This document shows, one piece after another, positions 26,330-35,027 of a DNA stretch of 64,000 nt (positions are counted from its first letter, which is position 1; each line of letters begins with the position of its first letter). The position numbers and the translations under genes were made by a program. The notes under the pieces were generated by a model, which saw only the letters and a program-made list of their open reading frames with translations, had not been told where the DNA came from and ran no database searches. Origin of the DNA: Bacillus sp. FJAT-27225 (lineage in GTDB: Bacteria; Bacillota; Bacilli; Bacillales; Cytobacillaceae). Location: contig NZ_MAYU01000023.1 of assembly GCF_001685025.1 (NCBI RefSeq), forward strand, positions 389,660 through 453,659. The letters are read 5' to 3'.

Positions 26330-26700
26330 GGGCGTTGAGGGAAGGTATCAACGCCCAAAACAGCAGAGGAGGACAAAAAAGGTCGTTGATAATAGGGTAT
26401 CAACGCCCAAAACAGCAGCGGAAGCCAAAAAAGGTCGTTGATAATAGGGTATCAACGCCTAAAACAGATGCGGAAGCCAAAAAAGGTCGTTGATAATAGG
26501 GTATCAATGCAGAAAACGGCAGCGGAAGCCAAAAAAGGTCGTTGATAATAAGGTATCAACGCCCAAAACAGCAGCGGAAGCCAAAAAAGGTCGTTGATAA
26601 TAGGGTATCAATGCCCAAAACAGCAGCGGAGGAGAAAAAAGGTGGTTGAGGAAAAGTTTCAACGCCCCAGACTGCAGCTCGCTACAATTTGAGGCGTTGA
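26330..26700. repeat. Seven-unit 52-bp tandem array, a hairpin in each unit
   Basis: Units begin at 26330, 26382, 26434, 26486, 26538, 26590 and 26642, every step exactly 52 bp, with the start of an eighth near 26693. The conserved unit has CGTTGATA-ATAGGG-TATCAACG, a perfect 8-bp stem, followed by CCAAAACAGCAGCGGAAGCC and an A run. Outer units vary in sequence but keep the pairing (GCGTTGA/TCAACGC, GGTTGA/TCAAC). Unit length is not a multiple of three, so the short frames through it are not genes. It lies between the yclQ terminator and the dispersed repeat copy 3. Confidence 0.93.
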
Positions 26701-26721
26701 GTGATTAGGCTTTTTTCTACT

Positions 26722-26889
26722 TCTAGCTTCAGCGCCTACTGTCCTTCCCTTCGTCCAACTGAGTTAAAGGAAACACGAAGAGCGTTAGGCGATTCGATGT
26801 TCACTTATCGAGGAATTCCAGGCCATACGGCGCCAAACACCAAGCAGGGAGAGGCCATTTTTGCCTGTCAAGAGGCACTTGCGCTTTTT
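26722..26889 (+). repeat. Dispersed repeat, copy 3, with inverted core
   Basis: The ends match the other copies in the same orientation: TCTAGCTTCAGCGCCTA on the left, TTTTGCCTGTCAAGAGGCAC and TTGCGCTTTTT on the right. The core at about 26757-26822 (TTAAAGGAAACACGAAGAGC, GATTCGATG, ACTTATCG) matches the reverse complement of the core of copies 1 and 2. It abuts the 3' end of the spore lipoprotein gene, as copy 1 abuts pepF. Confidence 0.82.
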
Positions 26890-26892
26890 ATT

Positions 26893-27759
26893 TTACCTGC
26901 GGTTATTGTTATTTCCGTTTACGTTGAAGACTCCCCGCATTGTGTCAGTGAAGTCGTTGAAAAGCCCGCGTCCGTTGCGGTTATTGTCAATATCGTTTGC
27001 ATAGCCGTTCATTGTGTTATAGAAATCCGGGTTGTAGGAGATGTAGACTCTATGAATTTTCTTGTCTGCCTTCCTAACCTGGTCCGCGATTTTTTGGTCA
27101 AAAGCAGTTGATACATTCTGATAATCCTGGTCGCGGATAATATCTCCATCGTTGTTACCGAATGTCCTGTTATTTCCACCGTTATTATTATTCATGCCGT
27201 TTTGCATCATTGTGCCGTTTCCGGCTCCATTTCCTATACCAACCCCATTACCGGTTCCAAAACCGGTTCCTGTGTCGTAACCAAAACTTCCTGTATCATT
27301 CCCGACTCCATTGTTGTTATTCATTCCTTGGTTATTGCCGTTATGTTTGTTCCCTTTATTCCCGGCATCACCTTTGCCATTGATAATGCCGTCATTTCCG
27401 TGTTGATTAATTCGCCCATTTTCAAGCATGTTGTTATTGTCGTTATTTCGATCATTTAAAGTGTTAGCGCGGTTGCCATTGTTATTGCCGTTGTCATTGT
27501 TATTGTTATTGTTATCATCAAGCCTGACAGCAACATATGCATCGTTGTGTGAGATGATGACATGGGCTCTGTCTACACTATCGAGACGCTCAACAGACCG
27601 GGCTGCTTTTTCGGAAACTCTCAGATTGTGATTGTTGTCCGCATTGTTTGTTCTGACCCTGTTCGTTTGGACATTGCCGTTGTCGTTATTGTCAGCACCG
27701 CAGCCAGCAAGGCCAAAGAGCAATAAAGCGGAAAGAATCACTTTAAATCCTTTGTTCAC
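26893..27759 (-). CDS. YhcN/YlaJ-family sporulation lipoprotein with a long Asn/Gly-rich insert
   Basis: About 288 residues. A signal peptide ends in the lipobox LAGC. The YhcN domain is recognisable in two parts: AHVIISHNDAYVAVRLD and FDQKIADQVRKADKKIHRVYISYNPDFY. Between them lie about 130 residues dominated by N, G and D, where most relatives have a short linker. GTG 27759 is preferred over GTG 27768 since AAGGAG then has 8-bp spacing. Family members sit on the forespore or spore membrane; a sigma-G-like promoter is present. Function in germination or structure is not established for this member. Confidence 0.85.
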   Translation of the reverse strand: MNKGFKVILSALLLFGLAGCGADNNDNGNVQTNRVRTNNADNNHNLRVSEKAARSVERLDSVDRAHVIISHNDAYVAVRLDDNNNNNNDNGNNNGNRANTLNDRNNDNNNMLENGRINQHGNDGIINGKGDAGNKGNKHNGNNQGMNNNNGVGNDTGSFGYDTGTGFGTGNGVGIGNGAGNGTMMQNGMNNNNGGNNRTFGNNDGDIIRDQDYQNVSTAFDQKIADQVRKADKKIHRVYISYNPDFYNTMNGYANDIDNNRNGRGLFNDFTDTMRGVFNVNGNNNNRR

Positions 27760-27791
27760 ACTACTCACTCCTTTTTATTTGGTTCAGGAGT

Positions 27792-27822
27792 TAGTTTGCG
27801 TTTATTATTTGGGGCATATTCA
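27792..27822 (-). promoter_or_regulatory. Sigma-G-like promoter of the spore lipoprotein gene
   Basis: On the minus strand TGAATA, 18-bp spacer, CAAACTA, compared with the sigma-G consensus TGAATA-N17-18-CATACTA. It ends about 33 bp before the start codon. Confidence 0.6.
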
Positions 27823-27931
27823 TAGGTAAATCTTGGTAAAGATCTTATCCTAATATAGCCAGTTATAAATTGGTATCCGAGTAGCTTTAGCAGTATAAAT
27901 TCAGCAAAGGAAAAATATTAAGAATTTTCCG

Positions 27932-27961
27932 TTGACTTATTTGAACATCATCCTTTATAAT
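27932..27961 (+). promoter_or_regulatory. Sigma-A promoter of the S-box operon
   Basis: TTGACT, 18-bp spacer, TATAAT, about 55 bp upstream of the riboswitch P1 stem. Confidence 0.75.
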
Positions 27962-28016
27962 CCTCTATAACACCCGGTAGTTAAAATGAACAGTAAGTTA
28001 AAACCACATATAAAAT

Positions 28017-28161
28017 CTCTTATCCAGAGTGACGGAGGGTCAGGCCCTATGAAGTCCGGCAACCTTCAAGCGCAAAGCTTGAAAAGGTGCTAATTCCTGC
28101 AGGCAGTTTTGCCTGGAAGATAAGAGGAGGAAACCCCTCTTCTTATGGAGAGGGGTTTTTT
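28017..28161 (+). promoter_or_regulatory. S-box (SAM-I) riboswitch with intrinsic terminator
   Basis: The P1 stem CTCTTATC (28017-28024) pairs with GATAAGAG (28119-28126). Between them are the invariant S-box blocks CAGAGTGACGGAGGG, CAGGCCCTATGAAGTCCGGC and AAGGTGCTAATTCC. A terminator follows (AACCCCTC at 28132-28139 with GAGGGGTT at 28150-28157, then T6). High SAM stabilises P1 and lets the terminator form, shutting off the metY-metX-hom operon 59 bp downstream. Confidence 0.97.
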
Positions 28162-28219
28162 GTGTTAAGAGTTCATAACTGCCTAATCACATAGGAATTA
28201 ACAATGGAGGGAAAAGACA

Positions 28220-29545
28220 ATGACTAATCAAAATGAAAACTTCGGCCTAGAAACACTTTTATTACACGGCGGGCAAACGCCAGATCCAGTAACGGGATCT
28301 AGGGCAGTGCCTATTTATCAGACCACTTCCTATGTGTTCAACGATACAGACCATGCCCAGAATCTATTTTCATTGGCTGAGTCAGGGAATATTTACACCC
28401 GGATTATGAACCCCACAACTGATGTTCTTGAAAAAAGAATCGCCCTTCTTGAAGGCGGTGCGGCGGCGCTTGCTGTTTCTTCCGGCATGGCTGCAATTGC
28501 ATTATCAATCATGAACGTCGCTGAGGCTGGGGATGAAATTGTAGCCGCGGAAAATCTATACGGCGGAACATATAATCTGTTTGCTGTTACACTTCCTAAG
28601 TTTGGCATAAAGGTGCGCTTTGTCGACTCGACCAATCCTGAGAACTTCCGCGATGCCATTACTCCTAAAACAAAGGCGGTGTTCGGTGAAATTATCGGCA
28701 ACCCAAGCCTGAATGTATTTGATGTTGAAGCTGTAGCTAAAATTGCCCATGAAAATGGCGTTCCGCTTATCATAGACAATACCTTTGCTACTCCATATCA
28801 ATGCAGGCCTATTGAATGGGGCGCCGATATCGTTGTCCATTCTGCAACAAAATGGATTGGCGGGCACGGAACAACAATTGGCGGCCTTATTGTCGATGCA
28901 GGCCGATTCGATTGGAACAGTGAAAAGTTTCCGGGCTTTACCCAGCCTGATCCAAGCTATAATGGGCTTCGTTTTGCCCAGGATGTCGGACCGCTTGCCT
29001 TTATCATCAAACTTCGCGTCCAGCTTTTGAGAGACTTAGGCTCTTCCTTAGCCCCTCATAGCGCCTTCCTCCTGCTGCAGGGTCTTGAGACACTGCACTT
29101 GAGAATTCAGAAGCATAATGAGAATGCCCAGGAAATTGCCCAATACCTGAAGGATCATCCTGCTGTCGAATGGGTTTCACATCCGGGTCTTGAAGAACAC
29201 CCAAGCCATGAACTTGCAAAAAAATACCTTGGCGGCGGTTTCGGATCGATTATTGTTTTTGGCATCAAAGGCGGCCGTGATGCAGGTAAAAAAGTAATCG
29301 ACAATATTAAGTTATGGTCCCATGTCGCAAATGTCGGCGATGCAAAGTCACTGATCATCCACCCTGCTTCTACTACACATCAGCAGCTCAGTGCAGAGGA
29401 CCTAGCAAAAAGCGGTACTACCGAAGAACTGATCAGGCTTTCTGTCGGGCTTGAATCACTCAAGGATTTAAAGGAAGACTTGGACCAGGCCTTCTTCAAA
29501 GCTACCGGTATTTCAGCCAGGTCTGAGGAACAGCTAAATCGATGA
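28220..29545 (+). CDS. metY: O-acetylhomoserine aminocarboxypropyltransferase (sulfhydrylase)
   Basis: 441 residues, typical of MetY rather than the shorter cystathionine synthases (about 380). The PLP lysine lies in [18 protein letters not shown]; the N-terminus has [10 protein letters not shown] and PIYQTTSY. It makes homocysteine from O-acetylhomoserine and sulfide. ATG follows TGGAGGG. First gene of the S-box operon; its end overlaps metX by ATGA, so the two steps of the direct sulfhydrylation route are coupled. Confidence 0.94.
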   Translation: MTNQNENFGLETLLLHGGQTPDPVTGSRAVPIYQTTSYVFNDTDHAQNLFSLAESGNIYTRIMNPTTDVLEKRIALLEGGAAALAVSSGMAAIALSIMNVAEAGDEIVAAENLYGGTYNLFAVTLPKFGIKVRFVDSTNPENFRDAITPKTKAVFGEIIGNPSLNVFDVEAVAKIAHENGVPLIIDNTFATPYQCRPIEWGADIVVHSATKWIGGHGTTIGGLIVDAGRFDWNSEKFPGFTQPDPSYNGLRFAQDVGPLAFIIKLRVQLLRDLGSSLAPHSAFLLLQGLETLHLRIQKHNENAQEIAQYLKDHPAVEWVSHPGLEEHPSHELAKKYLGGGFGSIIVFGIKGGRDAGKKVIDNIKLWSHVANVGDAKSLIIHPASTTHQQLSAEDLAKSGTTEELIRLSVGLESLKDLKEDLDQAFFKATGISARSEEQLNR

Positions 29546-30618
29546 AAGGCGGTGGAGGATCGATAAGCTTTGAGACGGTACCTCCGCTGGAATATGGAAA
29601 GATAAAAGTCGGTGACTTAAAACTTGAAAGCGGAGTAATCCTTCCCGATGTCGAGCTCGCCTTCGAAAGGAACGGAAAAAGGGGAGGACCTGTCATACTC
29701 GTATGCCATGCCTTGACAGGCAGCCAGTTTACGGTTGGGACAGAACAACAGCCAGGCTGGTGGCAAGGACTGATTGGACCTGGATTGTATATCGATACGA
29801 ATCAATATGAGGTTATAACGTTCAATGTACTGGGCGGCTGCTCAGGTTCAACCGGTCCAACTAGTATAAATCCGTTAACCAGAAAGCCTTACCAATCAAA
29901 TTTTCCAAAAATAACAATAAGGGATATTGTGCAATCGCAGTATTTGGCACTTCGCCAGCTTGGAATAAATAAAGTAAAGGCGGCAATCGGAGGTTCGCTT
30001 GGCGGTATGCAGGTGCTCGAATTGGCAATTGCCTATCCTGATTTCGCTGATGTCATTATTCCGCTTGCAGTTACCCCTTACCTTAGCGATTATGGAATTG
30101 CCTTTAACGTAATTGGAAGAAATGCAATTAAAGAGGACCCAGCCTGGAAAGGCGGCTTTTATTCAGAAGAGGATCGAATTGCAGGATTGGAAATCGCGCG
30201 AATGGTCGGAATGGTCACATACCGGACCGGCGCGTTGTTCAGTCAGAGATTCAACAGAGAACTTAGAGATAGCGAAACTTTTCAGGTTGAATCGTACTTA
30301 AAATACCAGGGTCAAAAGCTTTCTTCCCGTTTTGATGCCAATAGCTATTTGTGCTTATTAGAGGCGATGGACTCCCATGATATCGGGAGAGGGAGGCATG
30401 GCTGGAAAAAGGCAATTCAGCACATTAACGCAAAAACTCTGCTGATTGGCTATACAGGTGATTTGCTGTATCCTCCAGAACATGTGAAAGAAACGGCGGA
30501 AGCCCTGCAAGAGGCGGGAAAAGATGCTGCGTATGTTGAAGTAAGTACAGATTTCGGGCACGATGGATTCCTTGCCGAGTATTCGAAGTGGGGAGGAGTC
30601 CTGCAGGCTGCCCTGTAG
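29542..30618 (+). CDS. metX: Homoserine O-acetyltransferase
   Basis: 358 residues, alpha/beta-hydrolase fold. The nucleophile serine lies in [13 protein letters not shown], with [10 protein letters not shown] (oxyanion region) at about residue 53 and the histidine in [11 protein letters not shown] near the end. It acetylates homoserine with acetyl-CoA, producing the MetY substrate. MetX proteins can use succinyl-CoA in some lineages; gene pairing with metY favours acetyl here. Overlaps metY by 4 bp; hom follows after 18 bp. Confidence 0.93.
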   Translation: MKGGGGSISFETVPPLEYGKIKVGDLKLESGVILPDVELAFERNGKRGGPVILVCHALTGSQFTVGTEQQPGWWQGLIGPGLYIDTNQYEVITFNVLGGCSGSTGPTSINPLTRKPYQSNFPKITIRDIVQSQYLALRQLGINKVKAAIGGSLGGMQVLELAIAYPDFADVIIPLAVTPYLSDYGIAFNVIGRNAIKEDPAWKGGFYSEEDRIAGLEIARMVGMVTYRTGALFSQRFNRELRDSETFQVESYLKYQGQKLSSRFDANSYLCLLEAMDSHDIGRGRHGWKKAIQHINAKTLLIGYTGDLLYPPEHVKETAEALQEAGKDAAYVEVSTDFGHDGFLAEYSKWGGVLQAAL

Positions 30619-30636
30619 ATTTGAGGAGGGGATCAA

Positions 30637-31896
30637 GTGGCGGACATTCATGTTGCACTATTGGGCTTTGGTACAGTCGGCAAAGGCGTATATGAAACAA
30701 TCAAGGTCCATCAAGCAAGATTAAAAGCGATCCTTGGCAAAAATGTAAAGGTTGCAGGCATACTAGTGAGAAACGTTGAAAAACATCAGCTGCAGGATGA
30801 GGATGTCCTTCTCACCTCAAACTTTGAAGATATTATTAATTTGCCTAAACTTGATGTAGTAATTGAAGCGATAGTAGGCAGGGAACCGGGTTTTTCCTAT
30901 TTGAAAAAGTCAATCGAGAGAGGCTGCCATATCATTACGGCCAATAAGGAAATGTTTGCTTACCACGGAAATGAACTGCTTGATCATGCCTCGAGATATA
31001 AGGTGGCTGTTGGATTTGAAGCAACTGTTGCCGGGGGTATCCCGGCAATCCAAACACTAAGGACACTTTTGAACGTAAACAAAGTTGAAAAAATTGAAGG
31101 GATCGTAAACGGTACCTCCAACTATATATTATCCAAAATGCGCGAGGACGGCCTTGCATTTCAAAAAGCACTTCAGACCGCTCAGGAGAAGGGATACGCG
31201 GAGGCGGACCCTACAAATGATGTAGAAGGCTATGATGCGTTTTATAAAGCGATGGTCTTAAGTCAAATTGCATTTGGGGAACAGCCCGAATGGCAGAGAG
31301 TAACCAGAAAGGGGATATCCGGGGTTTCTCACTCTCAAATTCGGTTGTTTTCGGAATGGGGGCTGCGCGTAAAGCATGTAATTTCGCTCGAGAAAGGGGC
31401 AAGGGGCATCAGCTGTTCGGTTAAACCTGTGCTCGTTGGCCCATCACATCCATTGTACTCCGTCGAAGGTGTCCAAAATGCGATTTCAATAGACGCGGAT
31501 ATTGTCGGTAACATCATCCTTCAAGGCCCGGGCGCTGGAAAGTTTCCCACTGCTAGTGCAATCGTTGAAGACTTAATCCAGCTTAATGCAGGGCAGGGCT
31601 GTTACTTTGAACGGGAAGAAACGATTCGCTTTAAAAAAGACCCCCAGCTTAATTGGGTTATTCTTTCAAAACAGACGAACCTATTTATTCCTGAATCGCT
31701 CGAGGTAATCGGGCGGCTGGAGGACAAAGCTCTTTTTGTAAAAGGAAAAGAGAAGGATATAGATAAGCTCCTAGAGGTATATCCAGGGTTGAAAATTTAC
31801 GAGCTTTATGGGCAAATTAACAACGGATTTTTACAAAAAACGCAGCTCAGTTCTGTCAGCCTGGAAAGAAAAGTGGCTGTCCCAAAAGGCATATAA
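30637..31896 (+). CDS. hom: Homoserine dehydrogenase
   Basis: 419 residues. The Rossmann motif LLGFGTVGKGVYE is at the N-terminus, the catalytic region ITANKEMFA near residue 105 and the substrate-binding segment VNGTSNYILSKM near 158, followed by EKGYAEADPTNDVEGYDA. It reduces aspartate semialdehyde to homoserine. GTG start behind GAGGAGGGG. Placement under S-box control with metY-metX suggests a methionine-dedicated enzyme; a thrC/thrB-linked hom may exist elsewhere. Its last codons form one arm of the terminator. Confidence 0.94.
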   Translation: MADIHVALLGFGTVGKGVYETIKVHQARLKAILGKNVKVAGILVRNVEKHQLQDEDVLLTSNFEDIINLPKLDVVIEAIVGREPGFSYLKKSIERGCHIITANKEMFAYHGNELLDHASRYKVAVGFEATVAGGIPAIQTLRTLLNVNKVEKIEGIVNGTSNYILSKMREDGLAFQKALQTAQEKGYAEADPTNDVEGYDAFYKAMVLSQIAFGEQPEWQRVTRKGISGVSHSQIRLFSEWGLRVKHVISLEKGARGISCSVKPVLVGPSHPLYSVEGVQNAISIDADIVGNIILQGPGAGKFPTASAIVEDLIQLNAGQGCYFEREETIRFKKDPQLNWVILSKQTNLFIPESLEVIGRLEDKALFVKGKEKDIDKLLEVYPGLKIYELYGQINNGFLQKTQLSSVSLERKVAVPKGI

Positions 31897-31918
31897 CCAT
31901 GCTTTTGGGGCAGTTTTT
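31877..31918 (+). terminator. Terminator of metY-metX-hom
   Basis: CTGTCCCAAAAGGCAT pairs with ATGCTTTTGGGGCAG, 6-nt loop, T6. The left arm lies inside the hom coding sequence. Confidence 0.85.
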
Positions 31919-32092
31919 TATATGAAAATTTTTTAAAATACTCTTTCCTAAGTGTCGAAGGAAAAAACAATGCCTGCCAGGCAGCACGATATGGGTAGTG
32001 GCGTTGGCAAAAACTGAACACTTGCACAAGCAACACGTGTATACCCTCATACTATATCACTGTACAATGTAAAAAATGTGAAGGGTGATAGT

Positions 32093-32764
32093 ATGTTGGA
32101 CAAAGTATCAATCCTTTTGCCAATAAGTGGAGATTTAGGGGCGAGAGGTGAGGCGTTTAAATGGGTGTTGAATTTTTACGAAACTATGATGCCTGAAGCA
32201 GAGATCTGTATCGGAAAGCATGAGGGTCACCCTTTTTCTAAATCGAAAGCAGTGAATGATGCTGCCAGAAAGGCTACAAGAGATGTTTTTGTCATTGCTG
32301 ACACCGACATCATTTATGATCCAAAAATTATAATAAAGTCAATTAAACTTCTGGATCATCATGCTATAGTCGTCCCTGTCTTAAGGCGAAAGTTATTAAC
32401 TGAATCTAGCACGAAGGATTTATTAAAAACTACTCCTTCATGGCCGCTAAAGGGGGAGTATGAAGCAGCTAAAAAAGAGAAAGTCACTAATGGCTTACTT
32501 AATGTCCTCCGCCGTCGCGATTTTGAAAAAGTGGGAGGATTTGATGAAAGATTCGAAGGATGGGGAGCGGAAGATGGCGCTTTCGTAAAATCAGTTCGAT
32601 ATACATGTGGTAAGAAAGCTCAACTCAAGTATTCTGCTATCCATCTTTGGCACCCGCCGGCGAGCCGGTCAAATTACAGTAAAAACTGGGAATTGTATAA
32701 AAACTATAAAAAAGGGCCTGAGGCAACATTGAAAGAAATAGAAAAAAGAAAAAGAAAAGAATAG
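32093..32764 (+). CDS. Glycosyltransferase, family 2 / galactosyltransferase-like
   Basis: 223 residues. The GT-A pattern is visible: VSILLPISGD at the N-terminus, the DXD-like VIADTDIIYD near residue 70, and GGFDERFEGWGAEDGAF near 150, the acceptor-site motif shared with beta-galactosyltransferase C-terminal domains. No membrane helix. ATG 32093 is chosen over GTG 32078, which contains the ribosome binding site AAGGGTGAT. The C-terminus is very K/E-rich. Likely works on a cell-surface glycan; sugar and acceptor unknown. Convergent with rfbF, sharing a terminator. Confidence 0.8.
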   Translation: MLDKVSILLPISGDLGARGEAFKWVLNFYETMMPEAEICIGKHEGHPFSKSKAVNDAARKATRDVFVIADTDIIYDPKIIIKSIKLLDHHAIVVPVLRRKLLTESSTKDLLKTTPSWPLKGEYEAAKKEKVTNGLLNVLRRRDFEKVGGFDERFEGWGAEDGAFVKSVRYTCGKKAQLKYSAIHLWHPPASRSNYSKNWELYKNYKKGPEATLKEIEKRKRKE

Positions 32765-32769
32765 ATTGA

Positions 32770-32820
32770 AAACTAACAATCTGTGGGGATTTTTATTCTT
32801 CCCTCACTGATTGTTAGTTT
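32770..32820. terminator. Bidirectional terminator
   Basis: AAACTAACAATC paired perfectly with GATTGTTAGTTT around a 27-nt loop, between the convergent glycosyltransferase and rfbF genes. Confidence 0.75.
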
Positions 32821-32831
32821 CATTTTACTGC

Positions 32832-33608
32832 CTATGCCCATTTTTTCCATGGTGCTTTATTTGACTGCCACAGTTGGTCCAGTTCTCTCTTCTCCTTCAG
32901 AGTATCCATTGGCTGCCAGAATCCACGATGTTTAAACGCCACCAATTCACCAGAGGATGCAAGTGTTTCCAACGGCTCCCGTTCAAAAATCGTCTGGTCG
33001 CCCTCTATATAGCCGAATACTTCCGGCTGGCAAATAAAAAAACCTCCATTAACCCACATCCCATCTCCCGGGAGTTTTTCCTGCATTTTAGACACAGAAT
33101 CGCCTTCTGTTATGTGTAATGAACCGAATCTTCCCTCAGGCTGGATTGCAGTCACAGTTGCTAATTTGCCATGGCTTTTATGAAAGTCCAGTAAATCCTT
33201 GACGTTTATATCTGCTAATCCATCGCCGTAGGTGAGCATAAAAGGCTCGTCACCAATATATTGCTGGATCCTTTTGATACGTCCGCCGGTTAAGGTGTTT
33301 TGTCCAGTATCAATTAAAGTTACTTTCCAAGGCTCGGAGGAGTGATTATAAATAACCGGTTTATCCGAATTAGATAAATCGATTGAAAAATCGGAGTGAT
33401 TAAGAAGGTAATTCAAAAAGAATTCTTTAATCTTATAGCCTTTATATCCTAAGCAAATCACAAAATCATTGAAACCATAGGTGGAGTAGATTTTCATAAT
33501 ATGCCAAAGGATAGGATGGTCGCCGATTGTTATTAATGGTTTTGGAATTGTATGGGTTTCCTCACTTATTCTTGTCCCGAATCCGCCCGCCAGAATGACA
33601 ACTTTCAT
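32832..33608 (-). CDS. rfbF: Glucose-1-phosphate cytidylyltransferase
   Basis: 258 residues. The nucleotidyltransferase signature VVILAGGFGTRISEETHTIP with PKPL follows the start, and YGDGLADINVKDLL near residue 127 and VNGGFFICQPEVF near 185 are characteristic of RfbF. It makes CDP-glucose from CTP and glucose 1-phosphate, the first step to CDP-dideoxyhexoses. Its usual partner, CDP-glucose 4,6-dehydratase (rfbG), is not in the window, and neighbours on both sides are unrelated in direction. The product may feed an unlinked pathway. Confidence 0.9.
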   Translation of the reverse strand: MKVVILAGGFGTRISEETHTIPKPLITIGDHPILWHIMKIYSTYGFNDFVICLGYKGYKIKEFFLNYLLNHSDFSIDLSNSDKPVIYNHSSEPWKVTLIDTGQNTLTGGRIKRIQQYIGDEPFMLTYGDGLADINVKDLLDFHKSHGKLATVTAIQPEGRFGSLHITEGDSVSKMQEKLPGDGMWVNGGFFICQPEVFGYIEGDQTIFEREPLETLASSGELVAFKHRGFWQPMDTLKEKRELDQLWQSNKAPWKKWA

Positions 33609-33840
33609 AATAACCCCCCTAGTAACAATAGTTTTCTATCAAATTTCCCATTGCCATAAGTATCTCGAACAGTTGAATAATCCTTTCTCCTAACAGTAAG
33701 GTATGCAGAAAGTACCTCCTTGCATGGACTACTGTGGAATCATCATGTAAACTTTGGATAATAAATCGTTTAAAGAGCTATGACAGAATTCTGTGGCATT
33801 GTCCATATGGTTAATGCTTTTTTAAAGGGGACTGGCCCAA

Positions 33841-34809
33841 ATGAAAAGAAAGTGGAAACGCACCTTATTAGCTTTGACTGCTCTCGTTTTATTCGTGTTT
33901 TTGAATAATACTTCCTACTTTTCAAAAGATGAGGCAGAATCCAGGCTTTTGGCCCATCGGGGAGCGGGACAAACCTTTTCAATGGAGGGGATTACCAATG
34001 AAACCTGCACAGCCGAGCGGATTTACCCTCCTGAACATGAGTTTCTTGAAAACACAATACCGTCAATGAAAGCAGCATTCTCAGCAGGGGCTGATATAGT
34101 CGAGCTTGATATCCATCCGACAAAGGATGGCAAGTTTGCAGTTTTCCATGATTGGACTCTCGACTGCAGGACGAATGGCACCGGAGTTACCCGGGACCAT
34201 ACGATGGAAGAGCTGAAGGCCCTTGATGTTGGGTATGGGTATACTGCCGACAACGGAAAGACGTATCCTTTCCGGGGGAAAGGTGAGGGGCTCATGCCGT
34301 CTCTTGATGAGGTGCTGGAGGAGTTTCCCGATAAGCAGTTATTGATTCATATTAAAAGCAATGACCACGATGAGGGAAAATTGCTGGCTGACTATTTACG
34401 TACTGTAGACGGACTGGAGTATATTTCGGTTTATGGGGGAGACGAGCCAATTGCATCATTGTTAAAAGAGCTTCCAGAAGTACGGGCAATGTCAAAGGCT
34501 ACTCTAAAAAGCTGCCTCCTTCCGTATATGGCAATTGGCTGGACTGGTTTTATTCCGGAAGCGTGCAATAATACCCAGCTACATGTACCTGAAAAAATTG
34601 CACCCTTTATGTGGGGGTGGCCCGGAAAGTTTGTATCGAGGATGGAAAGTACAGGAACAAGAGTGGTTTTAGTCGCAGGGGATGGGGGTTTTTCAGAGGG
34701 TTTTGATTCAAGAGAAGATATAAAACGAATACCAAAAAAGTTTTCAGGATGGGTTTGGACGAACCGAATTGATAAGGTTGGTGATGAGAGACATCTTGAA
34801 GATAAATAA
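33841..34809 (+). CDS. Exported glycerophosphodiester phosphodiesterase-family protein
   Basis: 322 residues. An N-terminal membrane segment (LLALTALVLFVFL) anchors or exports it. The GDPD barrel is indicated by LAHRGAG, ENTIPSMKAAFSAGADIVELDIHPTKDG (written here in parts: ENTIPSMKAAF, ADIVELDIHPTKDG) and FHDWTLDCRT. HRG and ELD plus the histidine in FHD form the catalytic and metal site. A stretch between HRGAG and ENT contains two cysteines and is longer than in standard enzymes. It probably degrades glycerophosphodiesters or lipoteichoic acid outside the cell. Monocistronic. Confidence 0.85.
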   Translation: MKRKWKRTLLALTALVLFVFLNNTSYFSKDEAESRLLAHRGAGQTFSMEGITNETCTAERIYPPEHEFLENTIPSMKAAFSAGADIVELDIHPTKDGKFAVFHDWTLDCRTNGTGVTRDHTMEELKALDVGYGYTADNGKTYPFRGKGEGLMPSLDEVLEEFPDKQLLIHIKSNDHDEGKLLADYLRTVDGLEYISVYGGDEPIASLLKELPEVRAMSKATLKSCLLPYMAIGWTGFIPEACNNTQLHVPEKIAPFMWGWPGKFVSRMESTGTRVVLVAGDGGFSEGFDSREDIKRIPKKFSGWVWTNRIDKVGDERHLEDK

Positions 34810-34818
34810 AGAATAATT

Positions 34819-34851
34819 GCCGCAGCGAACCCTCTTGCTGTGGCTTTTTTT
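34819..34851 (+). terminator. Terminator of the GDPD gene
   Basis: GCCGCAGC paired with GCTGTGGC, 10-nt loop, T7. Confidence 0.85.
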
Positions 34852-34952
34852 GTGTTTCTTTTAATAAATATACACCAGTATGCATGGTAGGCAAAAGGTA
34901 GAAAAACGAAACAAAGGGTACTATAGGCTTTTTACCTATTTTTATAAAAAAC

Positions 34953-35003
34953 GAAAATATTTATAAAAGACGGGTTGCATAAATATTAATCTATAATTAT
35001 AAT
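34953..35003 (+). promoter_or_regulatory. argC promoter with overlapping ArgR boxes
   Basis: -35 TTGCAT (34975-34980), 17-bp spacer, -10 TATAAT (34998-35003). TGCATAAATATTAA at 34976-34989 matches 12 of 14 positions of a symmetric ARG box TGAATAAATATTCA and covers the -35. A weaker 14-bp match lies at about 34953-34966. Arginine-bound AhrC/ArgR should repress from here. Confidence 0.7.
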
Positions 35004-35027
35004 AATTCAATATGAGGAGGGGATGCA

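Noticed and set aside
26250..26493. Two short plus-strand genes in the 52-bp array
   Set aside because: Their peptides (VSTPKT and AEAKKGR repeats) are produced by reading the DNA array; unit length is not a multiple of three and there is no ribosome binding site.
26330..26700. CRISPR array
   Set aside because: The regular 52-bp period comes from whole units that repeat, including what would be spacers; no cas gene is near.
26701..27111. 136-residue plus-strand frame
   Set aside because: Lies over the dispersed repeat and antisense to the spore lipoprotein; no start signal.
33783..33794. ACAGAATTCTGT palindrome as an operator of the GDPD gene
   Set aside because: Perfect 12-bp palindrome, but alone, centred on an EcoRI-like site and matching no regulator consensus I know.
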